Notes under the pieces: generated by a model | Database searches by the model: none | What the model was told of the DNA's origin: nothing | The model's input: the letters and a program-made list of their open reading frames with translations, nothing else | Shown: one piece after another, positions 21,019 through 32,248 of the stretch | How positions within the stretch are numbered: the stretch's first letter is position 1 | Layout of the letters: the number at the start of each line of letters is the position of its first letter | Program-made: the position numbers and the translations under genes | Assembly (NCBI GenBank): GCA_021397845.1 | Contig: CM038047.1 | Location: forward strand, 132,058,112 to 132,122,111 | Direction of reading: 5' to 3' | From: Areca catechu | Lineage: Eukaryota; Streptophyta; Magnoliopsida; Arecales; Arecaceae | DNA: 64,000 nt

Positions 21019-22231
21019 AGTTATAATTGACAACGACTCTTCTGATGATGCGACGGTGATTCAGGTAAACTTGTACATCCTCTAACATACATCAAAAACT
21101 TGTAATCTAGTTTAGTACTCTTAATTACTATTTTCTCCCCGTATAGGTGAATGGTATAAATGCGAATGGCATCCTTGTAAAAGTTGTTCAAGTCCTCATT
21201 GATCTCGACTTCACAATCACCAAAGCACACATATCTTCTGATGGAGAATGGTTCATGGATGGAAAGTATCTTTTATCCAACATGTATACTTGGGGGAATA
21301 TCCCAAAAGCTCATACTATGATCTTCTGATGAATTTAATTACTTAACTATCCCTTACAATGAATACCAGTGTTTAATGTGACGGATCGCAACGGCAACAA
21401 ACCGAGGGATGAAAAGATCGTCAGCTACATACAAACAGTAAGCAGACTATTCATGGCTTTGAAGCCATCTCTTCTTTTGTGTTTATGGTATCATCGATCT
21501 ATCGCACAATGTCAAGTTCTTTCTCCGTGATTGTTATCTGAAAAATTAAATACTCATAGTTTGTCAAATCATTTAGTTAAATATCTCACTTCATCAGTTC
21601 CATATTTTCTTTCTATCATATGGATGAAATTGAAATGGTTGTCTCTTTTGAACAGAGATCGCTTAGCTTCTTACCGACCACCTGATCCAATAATTTTCTT
21701 GCAGTCCTTAGAAACAGATGCCTGCTTCTTATCATCACGAAGAAAAAGTTCAGTTGGTGTGGACGCGCAAACGCCCGAGTTGCATCGGTTGTTCATGTGA
21801 CTGATCAGTCCACAAGGAGTGCAATCGAGGACTTCGAAAGGCTCTCCACCATAAAGGAATTGCTCCACGGTGTCCTCAAGGGAAATGACGATTGCAGGAG
21901 AGTAAAGATGACGGTCTCAACGGGGGAAGAATACTGCATCAGATGATGTTTGACGACAGGGATTTTGAGGGAGTTGGGCTCGGAGAAGTAGGTGACAAGA
22001 AATCCAGACCTCTAGTTGCTGTCATGGACAGAGGGTTCCAAAGAAGTGGATACTTTCTGTCTCGAAGATCTCAGGGAGCCCAGTGGTTGCCAAGACAATA
22101 GACTCGTTACGTAGACAAATAGGCCAGATGATTCTAACAGTGAAACGGATGCCTTTTCCATCCAAGCGTTCGGAGGCGACGAGCGCCATCGGATTCTTCC
22201 TTGGAAATTTCCTCAAGGGACGCCGTTGATG
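21019..22231 (+). pseudogene. ACT-domain repeat (ACR) protein pseudogene with introns
   Basis: Four exon-like blocks encode pieces of a plant ACR protein, a family of presumed amino-acid-sensing regulators with several ACT domains. Block 21019-21064 encodes IDNDSSDDATVIQ. Block 21147-21261 encodes the first ACT core, including VVQVLIDLDFTITKAHISSD. Block 21370-21437 encodes VFNVTDRNGNKPRDE. The block from 21705 encodes TDACFLSSRR, then VVHVTDQ...RLSTIKELLHGVLKGN, LHQMMFDDRDFE, and a C-terminal LRRQIGQMILTVK...FFLGNFLKGRR. Introns with AG/GT borders remain, so this is not a processed copy. The donor after 21261 is GA instead of GT. Parts of the second and third ACT domains are deleted, and several frameshifts are present. 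It is the only host-type gene in the window. Confidence 0.8.
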
Positions 22232-23013
22232 ATGCTTATTTAATAACCGAGGATGTCCTCGCCACAATAAAGGCTACTCTTAAGATATTTTTAATTTTTT
22301 TTTAAAGAGACTATTTTAAGGTATTGTTCTGGGAAATTAGCGCAGCTTGTTATTGAAAAAATAAAGTCCTTCCGTCGTGAGACACTGGGGACTGAGGTAG
22401 ACGTGGACGCCAATCTTAAAATAGCTTGGGCAAGCCTGATCAATGAAACCCGAGCCTTATGCAAGACTTGAAGGTACTACTAAAACAGACTTTACGATAG
22501 ATACACTCTTGCTAACACTAGATATGAGGGCCGAGTCAGGTGGTCGGGTTTAGAACGCACCTACCGCGCGTCTACTAAAGTTATTGAATTTAAACAAAAA
22601 AAAAAGTAGATTAAAGAAGGAAAAGCTAATGTGAGATCCAAGCAAACAAAATAAAGTTGCAGAAAATCAACTTGTGGGTAGTAAAATTGCGGGAAATGAA
22701 ACTGCATGAAACAAAATTGTAAGAAATAGAACTTGCTAGCTAGAAATCACACTATCATATCTTTGATCCTAGATTGTGAGACAAGATCGCAGCAACTACT
22801 ATATACTCATAGAGAATTCTCTCTACAAGAATGCAAGGTACCTCTTCAAATATCATAATACAAATAGTGAAACAAGTAATCAAAAATTAAAATATCATAA
22901 TACAAATAGTGAAACAAGTAATCAAAAATTTAATTTTCAAACTTAATTCGAATTACTATCAAATATCTTATAAAATAATACTCTAAAGTTTTATATTAAA
23001 TTTCAATGACTTC
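22232..23013. other. AT-rich spacer with a 45-bp tandem duplication
   Basis: No coding region is visible. A unit of about 45 bp (AATATCATAATACAAATAGT followed by GAAACAAGTAATCAAAAATT) is duplicated at 22846-22930. The rest may be the 3' flank of the ACR relic. Confidence 0.55.
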
Positions 23014-24098
23014 TGTTGTGATAATCTAGTTTAATTTAAATATTTACCGGTCCAGCCAATTTCAATCTTTTGATTTATCAATTGGGTCAGTGCTCCCAAG
23101 GATGATATCTTCTTTATTTAATGGAGACTATAATCTATAGAAGAATATATTATTATTTCTCTCGGCCTCATGTCTTCGGCCTGGTCCGTAAAGGATGTAT
23201 TATTATCGTTCCGTTCGGATTTATGTCTTTAGCATAGTCCGAAGAAAACGTCTATGGGATTTATTGTTATTTCTCTCGGCTTCATGTCTTCAGCTTTACG
23301 TTATGGCTCTCGAAAGAAATATATATTATTATCAATCCTTCGGTTTCATGTCTTCAGCTCGGCCCGAAGAGTATGTCTCTAAAAGTATATTATTATCATT
23401 TCTTTGGCTTCATGTCTTCAGCTTTGTCCGAAGAGTATGCCTCTAAATTATATTGCTATCATTCCTTCGGCTTCATGTCTTCAGCTTGATTCGAAGATTA
23501 TAATTCTAAAATATATTGTTCACCCCTTCGGTACTACAGTAAATAATTATTTTTTTTAGTTCACTCCTAAAGGATAAACCCGAAGCATATAACCAACATC
23601 CCTTGGGACCATTCCAAGGAATGTAATCCGAAGAGATAGTTAGGCCCACTTCAAATTCTTCTTTAAAAGAGTGCATCTGTAGTGCTAGAACAATCTTTCA
23701 ACTCGAAATAGTTAAAGGTTGTTCTGGTTGTTATAACTACTCATATGGTCGATAACTCTGGTTTGGATAACCATGGAATAACTAATTTTTCGACCGCCAC
23801 TACTTATTGTTACGAGAAAGTTTCGTTAGCTAACTCTCATAACCATAAGTAGTTACGCTCATGCCTATAAATATCGGTAAGAAGGGACAATTGAGGTAAG
23901 CTGAGAAAATCACCTTCTTCCTTTCCATCTCACTCTGCTCTCAAGTTCTCAATTCTGCTGCCTAAATCCTTGCTAACATAGGCATCGGAGTGTCCTCCAC
24001 CTGAGAAATTCCGGTCAAGGGTTTGTTTTGTAGGCTCCCATCGATGACGAACCAACAGGAGGCCACTCCATCTAGTCGATGATGATTTCGCATCAACA
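23014..24098 (+). repeat. Probable 5' LTR of element I
   Basis: The boundaries TGTT (23014) and AACA (24095-24098) are chosen from the inverted ends and the following primer-like site. The second LTR is not present to confirm them. A TATA box, TATAAATA, lies at 23866-23873. The upstream part holds the 63-bp repeat array. Confidence 0.55.
23155..23525 (+). repeat. About six copies of a ~63-bp repeat in the LTR of I
   Basis: Units have the form CGGCTTCATGTCTTCAGC, then TTGGTCCGAAGAGTATG, then CTCTAAAATATATTATTATC, with drift. Related CTTCGGA/AGTCCGAAGACTT blocks reappear near 30050-30190 on the far side of pol. The array lies about 350 bp upstream of the TATA box. Confidence 0.8.
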
Positions 24099-24118
24099 AA
24101 TTAGCGCGCCAGGAAAGG
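24099..24118 (+). promoter_or_regulatory. I: primer binding site candidate
   Basis: AATTAGCGCGCCAGGAAAGG follows the LTR end. Element C has a matching GATTAGCGTGCCAGGTAGGG just after its 5' LTR, which supports the call. The tRNA is not identified. Confidence 0.6.
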
Positions 24119-24186
24119 AGAGATCTGTTTCCTTTAGTTAAAGGAGAACTTCGACCAAGCAAATATGGTGAAAGGAAAGATTCAGA

Positions 24187-25740
24187 ATGCCTCTACAAGC
24201 AAAAGAGCAACCTGCCCCTCAAGTAGATAACCCTCCAGTGGACAATGGCATGCCACCTCCTATGCTGATAGTAGGGCAGTAACAGTTTGAAGCCCTATTG
24301 AACAGAGTTGATGCCTTGACAACTCTGGTACAAACTCTATAAGAAACTACCGTTCAAAGGTAGTGTCCTCCACCTGCTTTTCATCCCAGCTATCAAGCTA
24401 GGGGAAGGGAAGATCGACGTCAAGAACTCACCCCAAGTTCTTCGAGGGTCCGATCATCTCGTGATCATTCTAGCTCATAGCAAGGCTAGCATTTGGAGGA
24501 TCGCTATGGAAAGAAGAAAACCAAGCATTCCCTCTCTGTTTCTTCTGGAGATTCAACACCTGGAGGAGTTAGACGAAAAGAAGTGAACATCAAATTTGAA
24601 GAGAAGTTCAAATTTATGGAGTCGCAGATAGCCAGGCTCATAGATCAAAGAAGGAATGATAAAGCACTGACTTACAATTCTCAACCTCCTTTCTCTGATC
24701 ACATAATGTCTGAAGTCATTCCTCGGTACTTTAAGATCCCACAACTTGAGACTTATGACGGAACTTCTGACCCCCTTGACCATTTAGAAAGTTACAAAAC
24801 TCACATGATGGTACAAGGGACATTTAATGCATTGTATTGCCTTGCTTTTCCTACCACCTTAAGAAGAGTTGCTCGAATATGGTATTCGAGCTTACTACCA
24901 AAAACCATCCATTCCTTTGCTGAACTGGAACGGCAATTTGTTTCACATTTCAAAACATGTCAAAAGATGCCGCGCAACATTGACAGTTTGTTCCTCCTTC
25001 AATAGAATGAATGAGAGAATCTTAAAGGGTTTGTGATTTGGTTCAATTCGGCCACTCTGGAGATTTCAAATCTCAATGAACACGTAGCCATGTCAGCCTT
25101 GAAGAAGGGCCTCAGATCGTCTATGTTCACTTTTTTCCTGGATAAATAGATTCCTACGAGCTATGCCGAGCTACTGGCAAGAGCTCAGAAATATGTTACT
25201 GCTGAAGAGCAGGCTACGAGTCGTAGACTCACTGAAGGGAGGAACCCTTCTAAGAAGAAAAATATCAAGGGACCAAATGTGCCCACATCTTCCAATAAGG
25301 CTCTGGTTCCTAGACCCAGCCCCAAGTCCAAGCAATAAGGTAATCGGTTTGATTCCTACAAACCCCTCAACCTACCAAGGGAGAAAATTCTATTAGAGAT
25401 AAAAAAAAATTACTTGCAAAGACCACGTCCCCTGAAGACTTCTGCGAAAGCAAGGGATAAGAAAAATATTGCCGATTCCACCGAGACCATGGCCACAACA
25501 TCGAAGAGTGTTTTCAGCTTTGGGATGCTATTGAAGATTTGATAAAGAGAGGATATCTGGGAAAATACATTAACCGCTCGGAGCCTCAAGCCAAAGTAAC
25601 GGCTCTTCAGAGAATTGCTGATGAAGCTGAACTACCTCACCAAAGGCCAACTGATGGAAATGTTGGCATGCTTCATCGGTCAATTGGTTAGAAAATGAAG
25701 TTGAAGAAAATAACCCCAAGAGGTTTAAAGGAAATTACTC
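24187..25740 (+). pseudogene. I: gag
   Basis: The frame starts MPLQAKEQPAP and carries in-frame stops (several before 24490, more after 25003). The 170-codon open part holds a capsid-type gag domain (ETYDGTSDPLDHLESYKTHM, RVARIWYSSLLPKTIHSF). Further on, ALKKGLRSSMFTFFL and a degenerate zinc-finger region (FHRDHGHNIEECFQLWDAIE, 25470-25545) are typical of Tat elements. It would form the particle. Confidence 0.82.
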
Positions 25741-25759
25741 CATTAGTTTTTCAGATGAA

Positions 25760-26215
25760 GATATCTAAGGAGTCCAACTTCCACAAGATGACCTCGTTGT
25801 AGACTTTGCTATAATTGCAAACTATGATGTAAAAAGAATTCTGATAGATAATGGAAGTTCTACTGATATTTTGTTGTATGACGCTTTTCTTAGAATGGGA
25901 TTGTCTAGATGTGAACTGCAAAGGTCTCCCATTCCTTTGACTAGTTTCGAAGAAAATCAAGTTGGAGTTGAAGGAGAAATGATTTTACTCGTAACTTTTG
26001 GTATCGAACCATATCAAAAAACCCTTCCCATCAACTTCATAGTGGTTGAAGCATCTTCGACCTATAATGCAATTCTGGGATGACCAGCTCTGAATAAATT
26101 TCAAGCCATAGTATCAACCTATCACCTATTAGTGTGGTTTTCCACCAAACTTGGCATCGGAGAAGTGAGGGGAGATCAAAGGATCGCTCGCCAATGCCTA
26201 ATGATGCAAGATAAA
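25760..26215 (+). pseudogene. I: aspartic protease
   Basis: The retropepsin-like motif ILIDNGSSTDILLYDAF has Asn in place of the usual Ser after the catalytic Asp. It is followed by a flap-like region and AYNAILG-type sequence (TYNAILG). A stop follows directly. It lies between gag and RT as expected. Confidence 0.8.
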
Positions 26216-26219
26216 TAAT

Positions 26220-27180
26220 CAGCTAATCCCTTAACACTTGATCAATTAGATCCGAGGGACAAAGTTGAAGACTATGGAGAACTGGTGGAAAGAACTCTTT
26301 TTGTGCCTTTATCCGAGATGATCCAACGAAACTTATACAAATTGGTAGTTTATTGAATAAAGAATCAAAAGCAAGATTGATTACATTTCTCCAAAATAAT
26401 GCTAATATTTTTGCTTGGATGGCTTCGGATATGTCCTGAATTTCATCTGAAGTGATTACACATCACTTGGAGGTAAATCCCAGCTATAAACTAGTTCGGC
26501 AAAAGAAGAGAAATTTTGCTCCAGAAAGGTAGAGAGTTATTGATGAAGAAGTCAGCAAACTTCTTGAAGCCATGTTTATGAGGGAAGTACAGTATCCGAA
26601 TTAGTTGGCCAATGTTGTGATGGTGAAGAAATCTAACGGCAAGTGGAGGATCTGTATTGATTATATAGATCTTAATAAAGCCTATCTAAAAGATAGCTTC
26701 CCTCTACCAAAGATTGACCATTTAGTTGATGCCACTGCTGGTCATCAGCTGTTAAGCTTTAAAGATGCTTTCTCAGGATACAACCAGATCAAAATAGATC
26801 CTGAAGATGACGAAAAGACTACTTTTATTATAGAAAAAGGGCTTTACTGCTATAAAGTGTTGCCATTTGGGTTAAAAAATGCCGGGGCAACCTTCCAAAG
26901 GCTGATCAATAAAGTCTTCAAAAATCAATAGGAAAAAATATGGAAGCTTATGTTGATGATATGATTGTGAAAAGTCTTCATAAGTCTGATCATATTGAAG
27001 ACTTGAAGGAATCCTTTAACGCTCTTAGACGTCATCAGATGAGGTTGAATCCAACCAAGTGCATTTTTGGTATAACCTTAGAAAAGTTTTTGGGATTTTT
27101 TGTCACTAAGCGGGGGATCGAAGTTAACCGGAGAAGATCAAGCTCTTCAGACAATGAGGCATCCCTCTTGTAAAAAAGAA
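26220..27180 (+). pseudogene. I: reverse transcriptase
   Basis: The motifs KWRICIDYIDLNKA, PLPKIDHLVDAT, FKDAFSGYNQIKI, PFGLKNAGATFQRL and the catalytic YVDDMIVKS are present in two adjacent frames (26605-26931 and 26940-27173). A stop at about 26929 and frameshifts break the gene. The sequence style (DLNKA, YVDD) is that of Tat-lineage RT. Confidence 0.87.
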
Positions 27181-27760
27181 GTACAGCAGTTAACGGGAAA
27201 AATTACTTCTCTAAGTCAATTTATTTTTCGGTCAGCAAAAAGATGTCTCCCTTTTCTCAAGGTTCTCCGTCAGACACAAAATTTTAAATGGATAGAAGAC
27301 TGGAGGATTGCTTTTGATAAATTGAAAGAATATCTTGAAAACCCTCCTTTACTTTCCAAGCTCTATGAAGGAGAAACTTTTTATTTGTATCTTTTTGCCT
27401 CAAATGAAGCGGTTAGTTCGGTGCTTGTGTGAAGAGATGCTGATCACTTGCAGCAGCTAATTTACTATGCTAGTAAAGTGTTGCATGAGGTAGAAGAATG
27501 ATATCCTAGAGTGCAAAAGCTCATTTTCTCCTTGGTGGTCGCAGCAAAGCGTTTGTGACCATATTTCTAAGCTCATTCTATTATAATTTTGATAGATCAG
27601 TCCTTGAAGGCCATTCTTCGCTATCCCGATACCTCAGGAAGGATAGCTAAATGGGTAATTAAATTAGAAGAATTCGACATTGACTTCTAACCCAGATCAG
27701 CAATGAAAGCACAAGTCTTGGCTGATTTTATAGCCAAATGTACTTGGGATCAGAGGAGAA
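27181..27760 (+). pseudogene. I: RNase H
   Basis: It follows RT with the connection region (QQLTGKITSLSQFIFRSAKR) and an RNase H-like part (LYLFASNEAVSSVLV, LIYYASKVLHEVEE, ILIDQSLKAILRYPDTSGRI). Stops are present. The end KAQVLADFIAK leads into the second RNase H. Confidence 0.8.
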
Positions 27761-28160
27761 TCAATTGGGGGCCGAAGAAGAGAGGACTATAGAAGAAGAT
27801 TTGGAATTCATATGGATGTTTCATGTGGATGGTGCTTCTAACACCAACAGCTACAGGGCTGGTCTTATTTTGGCTAGTCCAAATGGTCAAGTCATAGAAT
27901 ATGCTCTTCGTTTTTCTTTCCAAGCTTCGAATAATTAGGCAGAATATGAAGTGCTCATTATTGGACTTAGAATTGCTTAAAAGCTACAAATTAAGAAGAT
28001 TAAAGTCTTCTCGGATTCGCAGTTTGTGGTGATCAAGTAAAGGGTGAATTTGAGGCTCAGAATCCCATAATGACTTAGTATCTGGAAAAAGTATGAATCC
28101 TAATATCCCAGCTAGATTATTTTGAGATTATCCATGTGCCTCGCATAGAAGATTTCCTGG
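27761..28160 (+). pseudogene. I: second (archaeal-type) RNase H
   Basis: A second RNase H-like domain follows the first: FHVDGASNTNSYRAGLILAS, EYALRFSFQASNN, AEYEVLIIGLRIA and KVFSDSQFVV. A duplicated RNase H of this type is known from Tat-lineage plant elements. Stops at about 27937 and later break the frame. Confidence 0.8.
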
Positions 28161-29525
28161 TCGTTGCTCTTTCATGTCTTGCAACCACTGCTCCAGATTT
28201 CCTTGGAAAGACATACGTGGAATATCTTGAAGATCCCAGCATATCAGAATTCATAGCAGAAGTATGTCCGATTGAACATGAACCTTCATGGATGGATCCT
28301 ATCCTTAAATTTTTGAATGAAGGCATTTTACCCGAAGACAAATTGGAGGCTAAACGGCTTTGGTGGATGTCTTCTCAATATATGATCATAGATGGGACCT
28401 TATATAAAAGATCCTTCACATAACCTCTGCTAAATGTTTGGCACCTTCAGATGCTAATTATACACTCAAGGAAGTGCATGAAGGTATATGTGGAGATTAC
28501 TTGGGGGGCAGATCTTTGGTTAACAAAATAATCCATCAAGGTTATTATTGGCTGACCATCCAGAAGGATTCTGCAGAATTTGTCTGAAAATATGATCAGT
28601 GTCAAAGGTATTCCAATATACAAAGATGGCCTGCAAATCAGTTGACCCCGTTGATAGCTCCTTGGCCTTTCGCTCAATGGGGAATGGACATCCTTGGTCC
28701 ATTTTCTCCAGTCTTTGGACAACAAAAATTTCTTATAGTGGCAATTGATTATTTCATAAAATATGTCAAAGCCGAACCACTAGCACAAATTACCGAAGCA
28801 AAGGTTGAAAACTTTGTAAGGAACTTTGTCATCTTCCATTTTGGAATTCCTTATGCCATAATAACCGATAACAGGAGGCAATTTGACAAATCGAAGTTCA
28901 AAAGCTTTTGTACCTAATATCATATTCTTCATAAGCTTACTTCCGTGGGACATCCTCAATCTAATGGGGAAGCTGAAGTGACAAATATAACCATTCTTCA
29001 TGGTTTCAAAATCAGGTTAAATGATGCTAAGGGATTGTGGACTAATGAATTGAATTCAGTTCTTTGGACATACCGAACCACTCCCAAGATAGCCATTGAC
29101 GAATCTCCCTTTCACTTAGCTTACGACATTGAGGCAGTTCTTCCTGTGGAAGTCTCTTTACAATCTTTGTGGATTGATTAATATAAAGAACTTGAGAACT
29201 CAGAACACCGAAGAGTTGACATAGATTTATTTCAAGGCACTCGGCATCAGGCATAACTGAAAATGGCTACGTATCATCAAAAAGTTGCAAAATATTATAA
29301 CTCCCGTGTGAAGGAATGAACCTTTCACCCTGAGGACTTGGTTTTACAAAGATCTGAGGTATCCAGACCAACCAAATAGGGCAAGCTTTCTCCTACTTGG
29401 GAAGGTCCATATCGGAATAAAGAAGTCATTCATCCCAGAACTTATCGACTGAAAACTTTGGAAGGTGTTCTATTGCCCTGACCTTGGAATGTACAAAATC
29501 TTCATAAATATTATCAATAAAAGTT
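28161..29525 (+). pseudogene. I: integrase
   Basis: The region includes the linker, a degraded zinc-binding part (KYDQCQRYSNIQ, 28590-28620), and a core with FAQWGMDILGPF, FGIPYAIITDN and GHPQSNGEAEV. These hold the Asp, Asp and Glu of the catalytic triad. The C-terminal part ends KYYQ near 29520. Stops are frequent. Confidence 0.85.
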
Positions 29526-29584
29526 CCTATTCAAGGTTATCAAGATGGATTTAATTATTCTGTCTTAATTTTTATTCTAAAAAA

Positions 29585-30040
29585 AGGTATAAGGATGATC
29601 TACGTGATCTATCATACAAAATGTCGAGATAGGCCTAATCAGTCTGTCTTAATCTTTATTCCAAAAAAAAGATATAAGGATGATCTACGTGATCTACCCT
29701 ATGAAGTACCGAGGTGGGCTTGATCAGCCTGTCTTGATCTTTATCTAAAAAGGCATAAGGATGATCTACGTGATCTACCCTATGAAGTGCCGAGGTGGGC
29801 TTGATCAGCCTGTCTTAATCTTTATCCTAAAAGGTATAAGGATGATCTACATGATCTATCCTACGAAGTACCGAGATGAGCTTGATTAACCTGTATTAAT
29901 CTTTATCCTAAAAGGTATAAAGATAATCCATATGATCTACCCTATAAAATGCCAAGGCTTAATTAGCCTGTTTCATTTTTCATTTATTTTATTGTCAAAA
30001 ATATTATCTTGGATGATCCATGTGATCTACCTTGAAGACT
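29585..30040 (+). repeat. 81-85 bp tandem repeat downstream of I pol
   Basis: About five copies begin with GGATGATCTACGTGATCTAC at 29593, 29678, 29759, 29840 and, degenerate, 29921, then once more near 30011. The spacing is 85, 81, 81 and 81. Tat elements commonly carry tandem arrays between pol and the 3' LTR. Confidence 0.85.
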
Positions 30041-30401
30041 TGGATTTCAGAATCATTATCATGGAATTATCCTAAGTTCGAAGATTTATTATTATCTTAA
30101 GCTTTGGAAGATTCAATTTTATTTTAAGTCCGAAGACTTATTATTATTTTAAACTTCGGAACATTCAATTTTATTTCAAGTCTGAAGACTTTATACTTGG
30201 ATGAATCCTCATTCTAAAATTAGAGGTAAAAGTAAATACACTTGCCCAAAAGGTTGCTTATTCACAAGTTTCATATGGATAATAATATCATAATATGATA
30301 TCCTACTCCCGATGAATTTATACTTGAAACTTATTTCATCGAAACCTAAATTTCCATTCATGTAAAGTAGTACATGCATTCTATTTTTTTTTTAAAAAAA
30401 A

Positions 30402-30800
30402 TTATAGATCACCTTCAATTAGAGTGTCTTCTGTTTGGATAAGGTCTATCGGTTCGGCAACCGCCATTATCCCTTCTTCAGCTATTTTTTCAGCTACAGC
30501 AGATGCTTCAAAGGGACCTTTTGGTGATTTAGGCTCTTCTATCTCTTCGAGGTTAAATAACTGAACCCTCGAAATGTTTAGATTCGAGTATAATTTCTGT
30601 ACTTCTTTCATCCCATCATTGAAGCCTACCCAATAACTGAAGGTTCCAGCATCAATCAACTCATCATCAAAAGCTAAAGACTTCTTGTAGTCTTCGACCG
30701 CTCTACTTAATTGGTCTTTCAAAGACCTTATTTTTTTGGCTGATGTTTTAGTTTTCTTAATTGCTTCTTTGGCCTTCTTGATAGCTTTTATTGGCTCTAC
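30402..30800 (-). pseudogene. I: antisense ORF (Tat type), truncated by E
   Basis: This minus-strand frame is opposite to the element's own genes. It is open from the E insertion point through an Ile/Lys-rich coiled-coil stretch (KKAKEAIKKTKTSAKKIRSL) and the 106-codon part starting at 30722. The tail reads YWVGFNDGMKEVQKLYSNL and then acidic, Pro/Glu-rich sequence. The layout resembles the end of the antisense gene of C (39630-40120). Its function is unknown. The start lies beyond the insertion and outside the window. Confidence 0.7.
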
Positions 30801-30804
30801 CCTA

Positions 30805-32188
30805 TGATTTTGATGAATAACGAAATGTTGAGTACATATTTTGTACTAATGATTATTTATGGTTATGAGTTTTAAGGAAACAAGCACCTTAAATTCTCAA
30901 AATTAAGAGTATCATGGCACGCTTTGGCATAAAGCATTTTTTACAATTTGAGGAATCTTTTCTATCTAAAAAAGGCACAAATAAGTTCAATTATTGTTTA
31001 TATATGTTGCATTTAAGTTTCATAAACAATATTTATGTTTTTGGCTTGATTGGCACTTAATTCTGAATATTGCAGAACCAAGTGTCGACACCTGGGAGCC
31101 CAAGTGTCGACACCTGGGAGCCCAAGTGTCGACACTTCAGCATTTGGCATGTAGAAATTTTCCATGTCATGCCAAGTGTCGACACTCAGAACTCAAGTTC
31201 GATACTTGAAACTCAAGTGTCGACACTTACGTTCCCAAGTATCGACTCTACGCCTGAGACTTTTTGAAAGTCTAAAACTTGGCCATGGAGAGATTTTTGT
31301 GTCAAATGTCGACACCTTTGAGTCAAGTATCGACACTCGAAATCTGACAGCCTCAACGGAACTATTTTCTGACAGCCTAAAATTATTGTTTTTAGCTCTT
31401 AACGGCTAGTTCTTGATCCCTAATGGTCTAAAATAATTTTTTGGATGTTTTTCATGTATTTAAGCTTCACCAAACTCACTTATAAAGCAAGAGAAAAGAG
31501 GAAAGAAAAGAAATATCCAAGAGTTAAAGCCCTTCTTCAAGAACTCCACTTCCAAAAGCTAAAAAGGAGAGATTCCACTGAAAAAGGCTATATTCCTTTC
31601 ATTTCATCATTCCAAAAGTGTTCTTGAGAAGATTCTAATTCAAGTCATATTAAGCAATCATTCAAGAGCTTCAAAGATTCCTCATCTACTCTAAGAAGAT
31701 AGTTTGTTTGTGTTTACATTCTTGTATTATGAATTTACTTTTGTTTGACCTAGCTTTCAAGGTTTTTGAAAGTAGGTTGTAAGGTTGTTGGTGAGCCAAA
31801 ACCAACTAGGGTTGACTTATGAGCCTAAAGATAAAACAAGTGTAAAGTTTGTTGGTAAGCCAAGGTGACAAAACCAACTTAGGTTTTGACTTATGAGACT
31901 TGGAAAACAAGTCGATTGTAATCTTTGAAGAGATTATAGTAAAAATTTCCAAGGAAAGCTTGAGGAGTGGACGTAGGTATTTGGAGAATACTGAACCACT
32001 ATAAATATTGGTGTTTGTGTGTGATTATCTCCTTTTTCCTACTTGCACTTTAATTCCTGCATTTTACTTATTATTTTTCGTTGCATTTACTTAGTGCATT
32101 ATTCACAAACACTACACGGCCTTCACATAATTGTTTGAATTTTTAAAAGATCCATTTCACCCCCCCTCTTGGGCTCCATCTCTGGGCA
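30805..32188 (+). repeat. 5' LTR of element E
   Basis: It is about 1.38 kb, from TGATTTTGATGAATAACG to TCTGGGCA. The right end is fixed by the primer site. The left end is inferred from where the I antisense frame stops. The C-rich tract CACCCCCCCTCTTGGG near the end is typical of this copia group. Confidence 0.7.
31081..31340 (+). promoter_or_regulatory. Cluster of GTGTCGACAC palindromes in E LTR
   Basis: Five perfect copies of GTGTCGACAC start at 31082, 31104, 31126, 31176 and 31217. The 14-mer AAGTGTCGACACTT is complete at 31124-31137 and 31215-31228. Degenerate copies lie near 31235, 31307 and 31327. The first three are in a 22-bp tandem repeat ending CTGGGAGCCCA. The position in U3 suggests binding sites for a dimeric factor, but this is inference. 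Confidence 0.8.
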
Positions 32189-32193
32189 ATAAG

Positions 32194-32205
32194 TGGTATC
32201 AGAGC
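32194..32205 (+). promoter_or_regulatory. E: primer binding site (initiator tRNA-Met)
   Basis: TGGTATCAGAGC follows the LTR end by five bases. Confidence 0.93.
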
Positions 32206-32248
32206 GCTGGTACTCTCTTGTAGGTCCAAGGATCTTGAGTAAAAGATC

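Larger units (their letters stand above)
23014..30804 (+). mobile_element. Element I: Tat-lineage Ty3/gypsy, 3' end cut by E
   Basis: It has a probable 5' LTR (23014-24098), a primer site, gag, protease, RT, RNase H, a second RNase H, integrase, a tandem-repeat region and an antisense ORF. The extra RNase H and antisense ORF are known marks of the Tat/Ogre group. The element is full of stops. Its right part, including the 3' LTR, is not in the window because copia element E is inserted in the antisense ORF at about 30805. Confidence 0.85.

Noticed and set aside
30402..30722. Independent host gene on the minus strand
   Set aside because: Its position between the integrase and 3' end of a Tat element and its coiled-coil/acidic layout fit the antisense ORF of that group better.
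31081..31140. CRISPR-like regular repeats
   Set aside because: The 22-bp units are direct tandem repeats without unique spacers, within a plant copia LTR.
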